64,000 bases of DNA, from contig CAZDCF010000004.1 in the NCBI GenBank assembly GCA_964503895.1, forward strand, positions 29,426-93,425, read 5' to 3'. Position 1 is the first letter of the stretch. Every line of letters begins with the position of its first letter. Position numbers and translations under genes: made by a program. Of the stretch, positions 35,768 to 44,961 are shown piece after piece. This DNA comes from Nitronereus sp964503895 (GTDB taxonomy: Bacteria > Nitrospirota > Nitrospiria > Nitrospirales > UBA8639). A model generated the notes under the pieces. The model ran no database searches, had not been told where the DNA came from, and saw only the letters and a program-made list of their open reading frames with translations.

Positions 35768-37051
35768 TTGAAAGGCATTCATCTTATCTCTACGGATTGG
35801 ACTCGTTCGCAACTTGAGCAAGAGACCAATCGCATTTTTGATGTCTGCGATGGATGCCGTCGCTGCTTCAATCTTTGTCCATCCTTCAATACTCTCATTG
35901 ACAAAATCGACGGATACGAAAGCAATGTCTCAAAATTCACCGCCGCTGACTACGAGCAAGTCGAAAAAGAATGCTATTACTGCAAGCTCTGCTACAACCA
36001 TTGTCCCTACACGCCCCCCCATCAATATGAAATTGACTTTCCACGACTCATGGCAGCTTGGAAAAAACAACGCGTCCGTGAACAAGGTGTTGCATGGCGT
36101 GATCAACTGCTTACTCAAACAGACCTCATTGGAAAACTTGGAGGCATAACAGCCTCATTGGCTAACTGGGTCCTTTCAACGCCATGGCTTCGGGTATTGA
36201 TTGAAAAAGTAGTCGGGCTTCATCGTGACAGACAAGTTCTGTTTTTTTCCAAAGAAAGTTTCCTGCAATGGTGGGAAAAACGAATCGTAGACAAACCACC
36301 AAGCTCAGTTCAACGTAAGGTCGTGCTATTTCCCAGCTGTATGGTGAACTACCAGGCTACGGATATTGGCAAAGCCACTGTCCAGGTGTTGGAGAAAAAC
36401 AGAATCGAAGTCATAGTTCCAGACAGGCAACGATGCTGCAGCATGCCATCTTTTGATATTGGAGATACCGATACGATGGTGCAGACCGCGAATCACCATC
36501 TGAAAATTTTTCAACCGTATCTTGAAAATGGTTATGACTTAGTAGTCCCGACACCAAGTTGCAGTCTCATGTTCAAACGAGAATATCCGTACTTGGTTGC
36601 TACACCTGAAATGAATCAATTAGCAGAACGAACTTTTGATATCTGCGAATATTTGATGCGGCTTAAAAAAGAAGGAATATTGTCGATGGAATTTACACGA
36701 GCCAAACAACGAGTCGCCTACCAAGTCCCCTGTCATTTACGTGATCAGAACATCGGATTTAAATCCAAGGAACTTATCGAGCTAACTGGAGCTCAAGTTG
36801 AACTGATCGAAAAATGTTCTGGGCACGATGGCTCTTGGGGAACAAAAGTTGAGTTCTTTGACCTCTCCATGAAAATTGCAAAAAAGGCTGTGCAACCTAT
36901 TCTCAACAGCGAACCAGATGTAGTGGCTTCTGATTGTCCGCTTTCTGCGCTTCAGCTTGACCAAGCTGGCGCGACGCCAACCGGGACGAAACACACCACA
37001 AAACATCCCATTCAGATTATTCGAGACGCTTATGGGCTTGCAGAAGAATAA
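35768..37051 (+). CDS. Heterodisulfide reductase-like Fe-S protein (4Fe-4S + CCG domains)
   Basis: 427 aa soluble protein. Two [4Fe-4S] motifs near the N-terminus: C27-x2-C30-x2-C33-x3-C37 and C69-x2-C72-x2-C75-x3-C79. Two HdrB/GlpC-type CCG modules follow: the first includes FPSCMVNYQ and CCSMPSF, while the second includes VPCHLRDQNIG and KCSGHDGSWG, where one Cys replaces the usual Cys-Cys. It probably moves electrons between a low-potential donor and a thiol or diiron partner, perhaps rubrerythrin. The rubrerythrin, CCG protein and DUF3501 trio recurs in bacteria (established knowledge). The start is TTG. Confidence 0.85.
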   Translation: MKGIHLISTDWTRSQLEQETNRIFDVCDGCRRCFNLCPSFNTLIDKIDGYESNVSKFTAADYEQVEKECYYCKLCYNHCPYTPPHQYEIDFPRLMAAWKKQRVREQGVAWRDQLLTQTDLIGKLGGITASLANWVLSTPWLRVLIEKVVGLHRDRQVLFFSKESFLQWWEKRIVDKPPSSVQRKVVLFPSCMVNYQATDIGKATVQVLEKNRIEVIVPDRQRCCSMPSFDIGDTDTMVQTANHHLKIFQPYLENGYDLVVPTPSCSLMFKREYPYLVATPEMNQLAERTFDICEYLMRLKKEGILSMEFTRAKQRVAYQVPCHLRDQNIGFKSKELIELTGAQVELIEKCSGHDGSWGTKVEFFDLSMKIAKKAVQPILNSEPDVVASDCPLSALQLDQAGATPTGTKHTTKHPIQIIRDAYGLAEE

Positions 37052-37211
37052 CTTCGCATTTTTGGTGTTAAAACACACCCATCTGCCAAGACAAGAGGAC
37101 TGTATATACTCCTTGGTACGTAAAAGACGCGCAACGCCACCAGACGGGATGAATCGTCGCCGAAATGAAATATGGGAAATCATTCTTACGCGAATCCAGT
37201 AAATTGCCATC

Positions 37212-37796
37212 ATGACACCCTTGACCCAGACTGACCTACTATCTCATGCCGACTATGAGGCTCAACGCCCAGCGTTTCAGCAGGAAATCATTGGGCTCAA
37301 AAAGCGACGACGGATTGAAGTGGGACCCCTCGTAACATTGATTTTTGAAAATCGAGAAACCCTCCGATTCCAAATCCAGGAAATGATTCGAGCTGAGCGT
37401 ATTTTTGAACCAGCCAAAATCCAGGAAGAACTAGATGTGTATAACGCACTCCTCCCTTGCCACGGAGAACTCAGTGCGACCCTCATGATCGAAATTACGG
37501 ACGATGATCGAATCAAATCCATTCTTGATACCTTACAGGGTATCGATCGATCCGACACTCTTTGCATCTGCGTAGAAAACGAAACGGTCTTTGCCAAATT
37601 TGAGGCTGGACACAGCAAGGAAGACAAAATTAGTGCAGTCCATTTTGTACGCTTTTCAGTTCCTGGGACTATTAAGACAATGCTCCGATCCCATGGGGCT
37701 AATGTAACTATCAAGATAACCCATGAGAACTACGTAGCTGAGGCTCATGTGCCAGATGCTATGCGGAAAGAATGGTTAAAGGACCTTAAATCTTAA
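37212..37796 (+). CDS. DUF3501 family protein
   Basis: 194 aa soluble protein. MTPLTQTDLLSHADYEAQRP, RIEVGPLVTLIFENRETLRF and QIQEMIRAERIFEPAKIQEE match the DUF3501 family. It occurs next to rubrerythrin and CCG Fe-S proteins, so it may assemble with them, but no activity is known. No metal-binding cluster is visible. It lies 160 nt downstream of the CCG protein gene on the same strand. Confidence 0.88.
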   Translation: MTPLTQTDLLSHADYEAQRPAFQQEIIGLKKRRRIEVGPLVTLIFENRETLRFQIQEMIRAERIFEPAKIQEELDVYNALLPCHGELSATLMIEITDDDRIKSILDTLQGIDRSDTLCICVENETVFAKFEAGHSKEDKISAVHFVRFSVPGTIKTMLRSHGANVTIKITHENYVAEAHVPDAMRKEWLKDLKS

Positions 37797-37831
37797 TTTT
37801 CCACTTTTTGACGATTTTTTCTTTCAAAAAA

Positions 37832-37861
37832 TTGACTTCTACCATGGTGGATGGTTATCAT
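37832..37861 (+). promoter_or_regulatory. Candidate promoter of erpA
   Basis: TTGACT (37832) and TATCAT (37856) are separated by 18 nt and lie about 77 nt before the erpA ATG. Both boxes are close to the sigma-70 consensus. A CCTC-GCG-GAGG repeat sits in the leader. Confidence 0.5.
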
Positions 37862-37937
37862 TGGCCCTCGCGGAGGTTTTTCACGCTTTTCGTCTGAAAA
37901 AAGGAGATTTACTCACACATATTGAGTGGAGGAAATT

Positions 37938-38264
37938 ATGGTCACAATTACACCAACAGCTGAAGAAAAAATCAAAGAACTCGTAAATGAAGAATCCGAA
38001 GAGGAAATCGTTGGATTGCGTATTTATGTCAAAGGTGGCGGTTGCAGCGGCTATCAATATGGTATGTCCTTTGAATCTAAAACGGAAGACGACGACACCA
38101 TCATTGAAAAAGATGGCGTCAAAGTCATCGTTGATTCTCAAAGTGCTCCCATGTTAAATGGCGCTGAAGTCGACTACGTAGATAGCCTCCAAGGCTCAGG
38201 GTTTGCCATTAAAAATCCTCAAGCCAAAAGTACTTGTGGTTGCGGTAGTTCCTTCAGTACCTAA
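37938..38264 (+). CDS. erpA: A-type iron-sulfur carrier (ErpA/IscA family), first copy
   Basis: 108 aa. The A-type fold carries three conserved cysteines: GGGCSGYQYGMSF in the middle and STCGCGSSF at the C-terminus, which hold the transferred cluster. It delivers clusters from IscU to client enzymes. The start at the internal ATG is fixed by GGAGG. It stands as its own transcription unit with a promoter and a strong terminator, apart from the isc operon, so ErpA is a better name than IscA for this copy. Confidence 0.9.
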   Translation: MVTITPTAEEKIKELVNEESEEEIVGLRIYVKGGGCSGYQYGMSFESKTEDDDTIIEKDGVKVIVDSQSAPMLNGAEVDYVDSLQGSGFAIKNPQAKSTCGCGSSFST

Positions 38265-38289
38265 CAAACCATATTTCATGGAAATCAAT

Positions 38290-38340
38290 GGGGCCAGGAT
38301 TCTTGCCAAAATAAAGGCAAAAAACCTGGCCCTTTTTCTT
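38290..38340 (+). terminator. Strong intrinsic terminator after erpA
   Basis: GGGCCAGG pairs with CCTGGCCC, with a further TTGCC/GGCAA helix inside, then TTTTTCTTT. The next gene starts 20 nt later. Confidence 0.9.
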
Positions 38341-38360
38341 TCCTAAGCACCTATACCTTC

Positions 38361-39176
38361 ATGGCAAAATCCACCCTAACCAAACGAATTGAATTTTCAG
38401 CCTCACATTTTTATCGGAATCCTGATTGGGATGAGGCCCAGAATCGTAAGGTTTTCGGTGCATGCTACCAAGAACATGGTCACAACTATTTTCTAGAGGT
38501 AGCCCTCAAAGGAAGAGTTGACCCTGTTACAGGAATGATTATTAACTTGTACGACCTGAAAGAGATTGTCACCGACGTATTGGAGGAATTCGATCACAAG
38601 CATTTGAACTTAGACATGCCTTATTTTGAACATTCGATTCCAACCACCGAAAATTTGGCACTCGTCCTGTGGAGAAAATTTCGAGAACGGCCTGAGACCC
38701 GAGATCTTCACACCATTCGCCTATTCGAAGAAGATGACCTTTGGGCAGAACTCACCAGCCCACAAACCGCTGAACATCAGTTCGATGCAAGCAGCCACAC
38801 AGAACCCACGGAGGCGTCTATCACCCGTCGATATTCCCTTTCCGCTCCCACATTGGCAGAGAAGGACAATACCCTCGGATCCGGTTTGTTGATTGATGTG
38901 ACTGTCAACGGACCTATCGAACCCCTAACAGGCCGAACCACTGACATTGTGGCCTTAGACTATTTGGTGAACCAAAACCTTTTGAAACGAATTAATGAGA
39001 AAGATCCAGCCCAAGACCCAATCTTCCGCTTACAACCCCCGACCCTTTTCACCCTTGCCCAAAACCTTTGGCCCTTGCTCGAACCAGTTTCAGGAGGACA
39101 TTTGGCTAAGATTGCGGTTCAAAATCAACAAGAAACTCGAGTGGAATACACGGGGATACCCTGTAACGTTTCCTAA
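38361..39176 (+). CDS. Tandem 6-pyruvoyl-tetrahydropterin synthase-like protein (QueD family)
   Basis: 271 aa. The first domain (1-~130) has zinc ligands H16 (SASHF), H39 and H41 (EHGHNY), catalytic C35 (CYQEHGH) and FDHKHLNLD, as in 6-carboxytetrahydropterin synthase. This enzyme turns 7,8-dihydroneopterin triphosphate into the queuosine/folate-type pterin product. A second related domain (~150-271) keeps the strand pattern IDVTVNGPIEPLTGRT but lacks the HGH zinc site, so it looks inactive or structural. The gene has its own start just after the erpA terminator and no queC/E/F neighbours. Confidence 0.85.
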   Translation: MAKSTLTKRIEFSASHFYRNPDWDEAQNRKVFGACYQEHGHNYFLEVALKGRVDPVTGMIINLYDLKEIVTDVLEEFDHKHLNLDMPYFEHSIPTTENLALVLWRKFRERPETRDLHTIRLFEEDDLWAELTSPQTAEHQFDASSHTEPTEASITRRYSLSAPTLAEKDNTLGSGLLIDVTVNGPIEPLTGRTTDIVALDYLVNQNLLKRINEKDPAQDPIFRLQPPTLFTLAQNLWPLLEPVSGGHLAKIAVQNQQETRVEYTGIPCNVS

Positions 39177-39221
39177 ACCTTTTGGTAAGTTCGTCAAAAA
39201 TTTTAAAAAATATTATGGAAG

Positions 39222-39557
39222 TCAGCTGTCAGGAAAGTGCTGCTGGAAAAGGGCTGTAAGTTCGGCTTCTTCGATTTTGCCTTCTCTTGTCAATAACAAT
39301 TCACCCTTAGAGAAAAAATGTGTGGTAGGATAGGTTTCAAAGGTGTGTTGTTTTTTAATGCCTCGGCAACGACCAGGAACATGCATTTTCGCCTTTCCGA
39401 CTTGAATATGTGTATGCTTGACGGCCACTGATTCTAGGATTGGATCATATTCCTCACAGGGCTGACACGAGCCAATCCCATACGCCACGATAGCAGCGGG
39501 GGCTTGCTTCACTTCTTCATAGTTCTCGTCGGAAACACTAATGATGGTTCCAGCCAT
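39222..39557 (-). CDS. Thioredoxin-like protein with CQPC motif
   Basis: 111 aa. MAGTIISVSDENYEEVKQAP leads into AIVAYGIGSCQPCEEYDPIL, a thioredoxin fold with a C-x2-C redox motif in which the usual WCGPC is SCQPC. ETYPTTHFFSKGELL is the expected cis-Pro strand. The start at 39557 has AAAGGAT before it. It lies 81 nt after a peroxiredoxin on the same strand and may act as its reductant. The substrate is not known. Confidence 0.82.
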   Translation of the reverse strand: MAGTIISVSDENYEEVKQAPAAIVAYGIGSCQPCEEYDPILESVAVKHTHIQVGKAKMHVPGRCRGIKKQHTFETYPTTHFFSKGELLLTREGKIEEAELTALFQQHFPDS

Positions 39558-39638
39558 TGATAGAAATCCTTTAATAGCCATCGACGAGGGAAGAGAATTG
39601 CCCAGATTCGGGAATCCTCCTCCCAAGTAAACACATTT

Positions 39639-40109
39639 TTAGTTTAATTTTTTCAACGCGTCTAAAATTTCCTTATCATCTCGTGGTGTTTTGATTTCTT
39701 GGACCTTGGCGTACGCTACCTTGCCATCTTTTCCAACAATCACCGTAGCACGTTTGGCACAATTCAAAGCATCAAAATACAAGCCATAAGATTTACAAAC
39801 TGTGCGATGCATATCGGCCAGCAATCGATGCTTGAGATCTAGGGCATCGGCCCAAGCTTTATGAGAGAAGAAGCTGTCGGTGCTAATGCCAAATATTTCT
39901 GCGCTTGCGTCAGAAAAACTTGGGAAGTCATCCGTGATGCATTTATTTTCTCCTTCACACACTGGGCTCCAATCCAGAGGATAAAACGCAAGCACAACAT
40001 TTTTCTGACCTTTAAAAGAACTCAAGGTCACATCGTTTTGGTCTTGATCTTTTAAGGTAAAATCTGGGGCGACATCGCCTACTTTTATTTCTGGTGCAAC
40101 ATCTGACAT
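39639..40109 (-). CDS. Peroxiredoxin (AhpC/TSA, BCP-like)
   Basis: 156 aa. The peroxidatic cysteine is C51 in YPLDWSPVCEGE, close to the AhpC consensus FxPxDxTxxC. GDVAPDFTLKDQDQ and VVGKDGKVAY frame the thioredoxin fold. A second cysteine, C57, lies six residues later and could be the resolving residue. It reduces hydrogen peroxide and alkyl hydroperoxides. A clear AGGAGG site precedes the ATG. The thioredoxin-like gene follows. Confidence 0.92.
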   Translation of the reverse strand: MSDVAPEIKVGDVAPDFTLKDQDQNDVTLSSFKGQKNVVLAFYPLDWSPVCEGENKCITDDFPSFSDASAEIFGISTDSFFSHKAWADALDLKHRLLADMHRTVCKSYGLYFDALNCAKRATVIVGKDGKVAYAKVQEIKTPRDDKEILDALKKLN

Positions 40110-40404
40110 TGAACGACCTCCTTATTATTGAAGAAAAATGAAAGTTCGCTAAATTCGCCTAGCGCAAGGGGTTTTTCGTATCATGGGATCTAAATAGTTG
40201 TCAACGTACCAAAAGACCTAGATTCGAAAAAATCCAGTCACTTTTGGGAAACCAGTAGCCAATATTAAAAAAAATAAAGTTTCATGAAATTCCTTTCTTG
40301 TCTTTTTGGCAATCCAGGGTTATCGTGTTCTTTTACAGACAATACTGACTAAAAAAGCCCATTCGAATGGGCACCCAGTCGATTATTCTTCAATCCGTTA
40401 ACCC

Positions 40405-42777
40405 ATGACCTCAACGCCAAGACTTTCTTCATCACCTAAACGCCGCCAGTGGCTACGCTTTCTTATTATTTTTGTCTTAGTCGCAGGAGGCTTGAGCATG
40501 GGTGGGGCTATTGCCCTGGCTTGGTACGCAATTACCGGCTTGCCCTCCCTTGTCGTGCTTCACGACTATCAGCCAAGCCTGATGACAAAAGTGCATGATG
40601 ACAATGGTCAGGTAATGGGTCAATTTTATGTGGAACGAAGGGTTTTCACCCCCTTGGATGAAGTGCCTCAACGCTTGATCAACGCGGTAATCGCAGTCGA
40701 AGATACACGATTTTTCAAGCACCCGGGATTGGATATTCGAGGAATCTTTCGTGCCGCCTGGACGAATCTTAAACGAGGCGGAAAATTTGAAGGCGCAAGT
40801 ACCATTACTCAACAACTCGCACGAACATTGTTTTTATCTCCCGAACGCACGTTTCAACGAAAAATTCGGGAACTGATCCTTGCTCTGAAGATGGAACTGG
40901 TGTTGTCTAAGGCTCAAATCTTGGAAATGTATTTGAACCAAATTTACTTTGGCCATGGCGCCTATGGAATTGGAAGCGCAGTCCTGACATATTTTGGTAA
41001 AAGCCTATCCGAATTGAATGTGCCTGAATCGGCGTTCTTGGCTGGCTTGCCTAAAGCTCCAAGTACTTATTCGCCTTATAAAAATTACGGCCTAGCCAAA
41101 AGACGACAAGAGCACGTATTGCGCCGGATGGCAGCAGAAAATTTTATTACGGCCAATCTTGCTCAAGAAGCCATTGACACCAAACTGAATTTTCAACCCA
41201 GATCGATTGAACCTGTGGCTCCATACTTTTTGGAAAACGTTAGGCAACATTTAGTCAATGAGTATGGAGAATCCATGGTTTACAAGGGTGGACTTCAAGC
41301 CTTTACCACCCTGAACAGACAAATGCAGAACTGGGCAGAAAACGCTTTGCAAAAGGGGTTAAGGGATTTAGACAAACGCCAAGGCTGGCGTGGCCCCCTT
41401 CGGCACGAAGATCCGCCCACCACACTTCCTGAATCCCCCCCAGCTGAAATGCCAAAATACGGCCAAATACTAGAAGGGGTTGTGACTCAGATTTCAAAGG
41501 ACAAGGCAACCGTTTTGGTGAATGGCCTCATGGGCACCATATCGTTGAAAGATATGAGCTGGGCAAAACGACAACTCATTAAAGGGGGCTCCGTCACAGA
41601 AGCCCAAAACTTGCCGATTGCTTCAGCGGAAGAATTATTACAACCTGGTGATATTATTGAAGTTTCCCTTAAATCAATCAAAAAAGAGCAAGTACGATTC
41701 CGCCTAGATCAAACACCCATTGTCGAAGGCGCGATAATTGCGATTGATCCACGCACGGGCGCAATACGGGCTATGGTTGGTGGGTATGACTTTGAACGAA
41801 GTCAATTTAATCGGGCTCTCGATTCACTTCGCCAACCTGGCTCGGCTTTTAAGCCCATTATTTACGCCACCGCAATCGATGGTGGCATGAGTCCGGCAAC
41901 ATTAGTTTTGGATGCACCAGTTGTTTATGGACAGGAAGGTCCTGGAAAAACTTGGAAACCTGAGAACTATGAAAAGCGGTTCTTTGGTCCTATCACCTTA
42001 CGAGAGGCCTTACGTCACTCCCGAAACGCGGCAACGGTCCGACTTCTCGAACAAATTGGCGTTCGAAATGTCACCAACTTTTCCCGTAAGCTTGGCATCC
42101 AAAGTGCTTTGAGCCAGGACCTTTCCCTAGCACTCGGGTCATCTGAGGTCACCCTTGCAGAGATCACCTCGGCCTACGGCGTCTTTGCCAATCAAGGTTT
42201 GGCTCTCTATCCTTACACCATTTCAATTGTGAAGGACCAGAAAGAAAAAACTCTAGAGCAACATTTATTTAGACCTCGCCAGGTGGTCACACAAGAAACG
42301 GCCTACTTGATTACCCATATGATGATGGATGTCATTCAAAGTGGAACGGGAAAACGTGCAAGAAAGATCGGTCGCCCCCTCGCTGGTAAAACCGGTACCA
42401 CCAACCGTTACCGAGATGCATGGTTCGTGGGATATGCCCCAAATTTGGCGGTTGGAGTATGGGTGGGATTCGACACTGTTGAAACGTTGGGAAAGGTAGA
42501 ATCAGGTGCGCACGCTGCGTTACCCATTTGGACGCAATTTGTCAGTCGAGCGCTTCGGCCTTTACCTGTCCAAGCCTTTGCCATTCCAGAAGGGATTCGA
42601 TTCGCAGAGATTGATCAAGCCACCGGCATTTTAGTTAAGGAACCAACCAGCAGCACCACAACTGAAGTTTTTACGGAAGAAACCGTCCCCCATCCGCCTG
42701 TTCACCATACAGCTAACCCGTTAGATTTCTACGAATTTGACCAGTTTGATGAAACTGAAAATAAAGAGGAGGGATAA
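40405..42777 (+). CDS. mrcA: Penicillin-binding protein 1A, bifunctional transglycosylase/transpeptidase
   Basis: 790 aa. A short cytoplasmic start and one transmembrane helix are followed by the GT51 glycosyltransferase domain (IAVEDTRFFKHPGLD, GASTITQQLARTLFL). An OB-type insert around residues 340-430 is followed by the transpeptidase domain with S480xxK (GSAFKPII), SRNAAT, and K662TG (GKTGTTNRYRDAW). It polymerises and cross-links peptidoglycan and is the penicillin target. The long disordered acidic tail is Pro/Thr-rich. There is no visible operon partner. Confidence 0.94.
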   Translation: MTSTPRLSSSPKRRQWLRFLIIFVLVAGGLSMGGAIALAWYAITGLPSLVVLHDYQPSLMTKVHDDNGQVMGQFYVERRVFTPLDEVPQRLINAVIAVEDTRFFKHPGLDIRGIFRAAWTNLKRGGKFEGASTITQQLARTLFLSPERTFQRKIRELILALKMELVLSKAQILEMYLNQIYFGHGAYGIGSAVLTYFGKSLSELNVPESAFLAGLPKAPSTYSPYKNYGLAKRRQEHVLRRMAAENFITANLAQEAIDTKLNFQPRSIEPVAPYFLENVRQHLVNEYGESMVYKGGLQAFTTLNRQMQNWAENALQKGLRDLDKRQGWRGPLRHEDPPTTLPESPPAEMPKYGQILEGVVTQISKDKATVLVNGLMGTISLKDMSWAKRQLIKGGSVTEAQNLPIASAEELLQPGDIIEVSLKSIKKEQVRFRLDQTPIVEGAIIAIDPRTGAIRAMVGGYDFERSQFNRALDSLRQPGSAFKPIIYATAIDGGMSPATLVLDAPVVYGQEGPGKTWKPENYEKRFFGPITLREALRHSRNAATVRLLEQIGVRNVTNFSRKLGIQSALSQDLSLALGSSEVTLAEITSAYGVFANQGLALYPYTISIVKDQKEKTLEQHLFRPRQVVTQETAYLITHMMMDVIQSGTGKRARKIGRPLAGKTGTTNRYRDAWFVGYAPNLAVGVWVGFDTVETLGKVESGAHAALPIWTQFVSRALRPLPVQAFAIPEGIRFAEIDQATGILVKEPTSSTTTEVFTEETVPHPPVHHTANPLDFYEFDQFDETENKEEG

Positions 42778-42848
42778 TTAAATTGGAGAAATATGAGCCC
42801 TTAGAAAAAGACTGCGGCCATTTACGAATATGATAGGCCAACTCTTTA

Positions 42849-43061
42849 TTACGTGTCCTGGTACTCCTCGTGCCAAGCCATTTGGATCGCTTCGAGTTTT
42901 TTCTCATTTGATCCCTTCGGATCATCTTTGAATTCCGGCCAGGCGATAATCCAAGAATGCATATCCGTAAATCGAACCGTGAGCGGATCTACACCCGGAT
43001 GCTCTTCATGCAAACGAATCGCAACATCTTCAATATCATCCCACATCAACTCTTGAGCCAT
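42849..43061 (-). CDS. iscX: Fe-S cluster assembly protein IscX
   Basis: 70 aa acidic protein, MAQELMWDDIEDVAIRLHEE at its start, then HPGVDPLTVRFTDMHSW and a DDPKGSNEKKLEAIQMAWHE end: the IscX (YfhJ) family. IscX binds IscS and iron at low level and tunes cluster assembly. GAGGAGAAGG precedes the ATG. It is the last gene of the isc operon, 29 nt after hscA. Confidence 0.93.
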   Translation of the reverse strand: MAQELMWDDIEDVAIRLHEEHPGVDPLTVRFTDMHSWIIAWPEFKDDPKGSNEKKLEAIQMAWHEEYQDT

Positions 43062-43090
43062 GGCCTTCTCCTCAATGCTTACCAGAATGG

Positions 43091-44914
43091 TCAATCGGCA
43101 ACTTCGGACAATTTTTTGTTTTCGAGTGCTTCCTTAAGCGTCGCATCCATCAGAACTTCGGCAAGATGGTGCGTCACTTTTTCCACATCCTCGATCTTCT
43201 CCCGAATCACTCGGTGATCATCTTGGCCTTTTGCTTGTCGAAGTTCGTCCAGAGCCTTATCAATACCTTGCACTTCATCTAATGTGATGAGAGCAGTCCC
43301 TCGTTTCAAAGCCTTTTCCGTAGCGAACAGAATAGCATCTGCTTCCGTTCTAGCTTCAATTGCCTGCCGCACTTTGATATCCTGAGCTGCAAACTGGAAT
43401 GACTCTCGAATCATGCCTTCAACTTCATCATCAGTAAGCCCATGCGAAGGTTTCACTTGAACGGTTTGTGATTCTCCCGTACGAATATCTGCCGCCGTAA
43501 CATTGAGCATACCATTGGCGTCGATAAGAAACGTTACTTCCACCCGAGGCACCGCAGGTGGGAGAGGGGGAACTTTAAGCTGAAATCGAGCAAGGCTCCG
43601 ATTATCTTTTACCAGCTCGCGCTCTCCCTGCAGGATATGAATATCCACCGAGGTTTGCCCATCAACATAGGTAGTGAACATTTCCTTGGCACTAGAGGGA
43701 ATGGTTGTATTCCGTCGAATAAGTGTACTCATCACCCCACCCATGGTTTCGATCCCCAAAGACAAAGGAGTCACATCGAGCAGAAGCATATCCTTGTTGT
43801 CACCAGCGAGAATTCCTGCTTGGACCGCCGCCCCAAGGGCTACAACTTCATCGGGATTGAGTTCGCAATGTGGGACTTTTCCAAATAATTCTTGGACCAT
43901 TTGACGAACCAATGGCATGCGTGTACTCCCGCCGACCAAGACCACCTCATCGACATCTGAGGCTTGGAGACCAGCATCTTGAAGGGCTAGCCGACAAGGC
44001 ATTAGTGTTTGTTTCACTAAGTCTTCGGTTAATGACTCTAATTCATCCCTAGACCATTCACGGGTATAGGCTACCGCACCTTCCGGAAGATTTATAGAAA
44101 TTGACGTTTTCTTTTCACTGGACAACCGAATTTTTACACGCTCTGACTCTAAGCGAACTATCTGCATGAGATCAGAGTAATCTTCTACCTTCACCCCATA
44201 TTGCTCATTGATTTCTTGAATGATGGATCTGACCAAACACCGATCGAAGTCATCTCCGCCAAGATGAGTATTGCCATTAGTCGCCAGTACTTCAAAGATT
44301 CCATCTTTAAGTTTGAGGAGAGAAATATCAAACGTTCCACCACCGAGATCATAAACCGCAATCAAACCTTGTGTTTTCTTTTGTAAGCCATAAGCCAAAG
44401 ACGCGGCGGTTGGCTCATTAACTATTCGTAGCACTTCAAGGCCAGCAATCAGACCGGCATCTTTTGTAGCTTGCCGCTGGCTATCGTTAAAATAAGCAGG
44501 AACCGTGATAACGGCTTTGGTAATCTCTTCCCCAAGATGAGCTTCGGCACGTAGCTTTAATTCCTTTAAAATCATGGCCGAGACTTGTGGAGGAGAATAG
44601 GTTTTTTCTCCTATTTGAATGCGAATCACTCCGCCCTTTTCTTGAAGAGCATATGGGAAATATTTCAACTCTTCTGACACATCAGCCAATGACTTACCCA
44701 TGAAACGCTTGACAGAATAGATCGTTCTCGAAGGCTCACGGACCAAATGTTCTTTGGCTGGCTCTCCGACAATAAGCCCATTATCCGTTAGCCCAACAAT
44801 CGATGGGACTTTTGATTGTCCATGTTTCCCTTCTATGACTTGGGGAACATCCCCATCCATATATGCCACCAATGAGTTGGTAGTTCCGAGATCTATACCG
44901 ACTATTCTTGCCAT
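43091..44914 (-). CDS. hscA: Fe-S cluster assembly chaperone HscA (Hsp70)
   Basis: 607 aa Hsp70. It starts MARIVGIDLGTTNSLVAYMD and has the ATPase signatures AVYDLGGGTFDISLLKL and VVLVGGSTRMPLVRQ, then a peptide-binding beta domain. HscA binds the LPPVK motif of IscU and, with HscB, drives cluster release. It sits between hscB and iscX, which separates it from housekeeping DnaK, and it is shorter than DnaK at the C-terminus. The start at 44914 has AGGAAA before it; an upstream ATG adds eight residues. Confidence 0.93.
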   Translation of the reverse strand: MARIVGIDLGTTNSLVAYMDGDVPQVIEGKHGQSKVPSIVGLTDNGLIVGEPAKEHLVREPSRTIYSVKRFMGKSLADVSEELKYFPYALQEKGGVIRIQIGEKTYSPPQVSAMILKELKLRAEAHLGEEITKAVITVPAYFNDSQRQATKDAGLIAGLEVLRIVNEPTAASLAYGLQKKTQGLIAVYDLGGGTFDISLLKLKDGIFEVLATNGNTHLGGDDFDRCLVRSIIQEINEQYGVKVEDYSDLMQIVRLESERVKIRLSSEKKTSISINLPEGAVAYTREWSRDELESLTEDLVKQTLMPCRLALQDAGLQASDVDEVVLVGGSTRMPLVRQMVQELFGKVPHCELNPDEVVALGAAVQAGILAGDNKDMLLLDVTPLSLGIETMGGVMSTLIRRNTTIPSSAKEMFTTYVDGQTSVDIHILQGERELVKDNRSLARFQLKVPPLPPAVPRVEVTFLIDANGMLNVTAADIRTGESQTVQVKPSHGLTDDEVEGMIRESFQFAAQDIKVRQAIEARTEADAILFATEKALKRGTALITLDEVQGIDKALDELRQAKGQDDHRVIREKIEDVEKVTHHLAEVLMDATLKEALENKKLSEVAD

Positions 44915-44961
44915 AAGTTTCCTATCCAGACAGTTCAAAAAGCTCTGCTCATCCCATCCTT

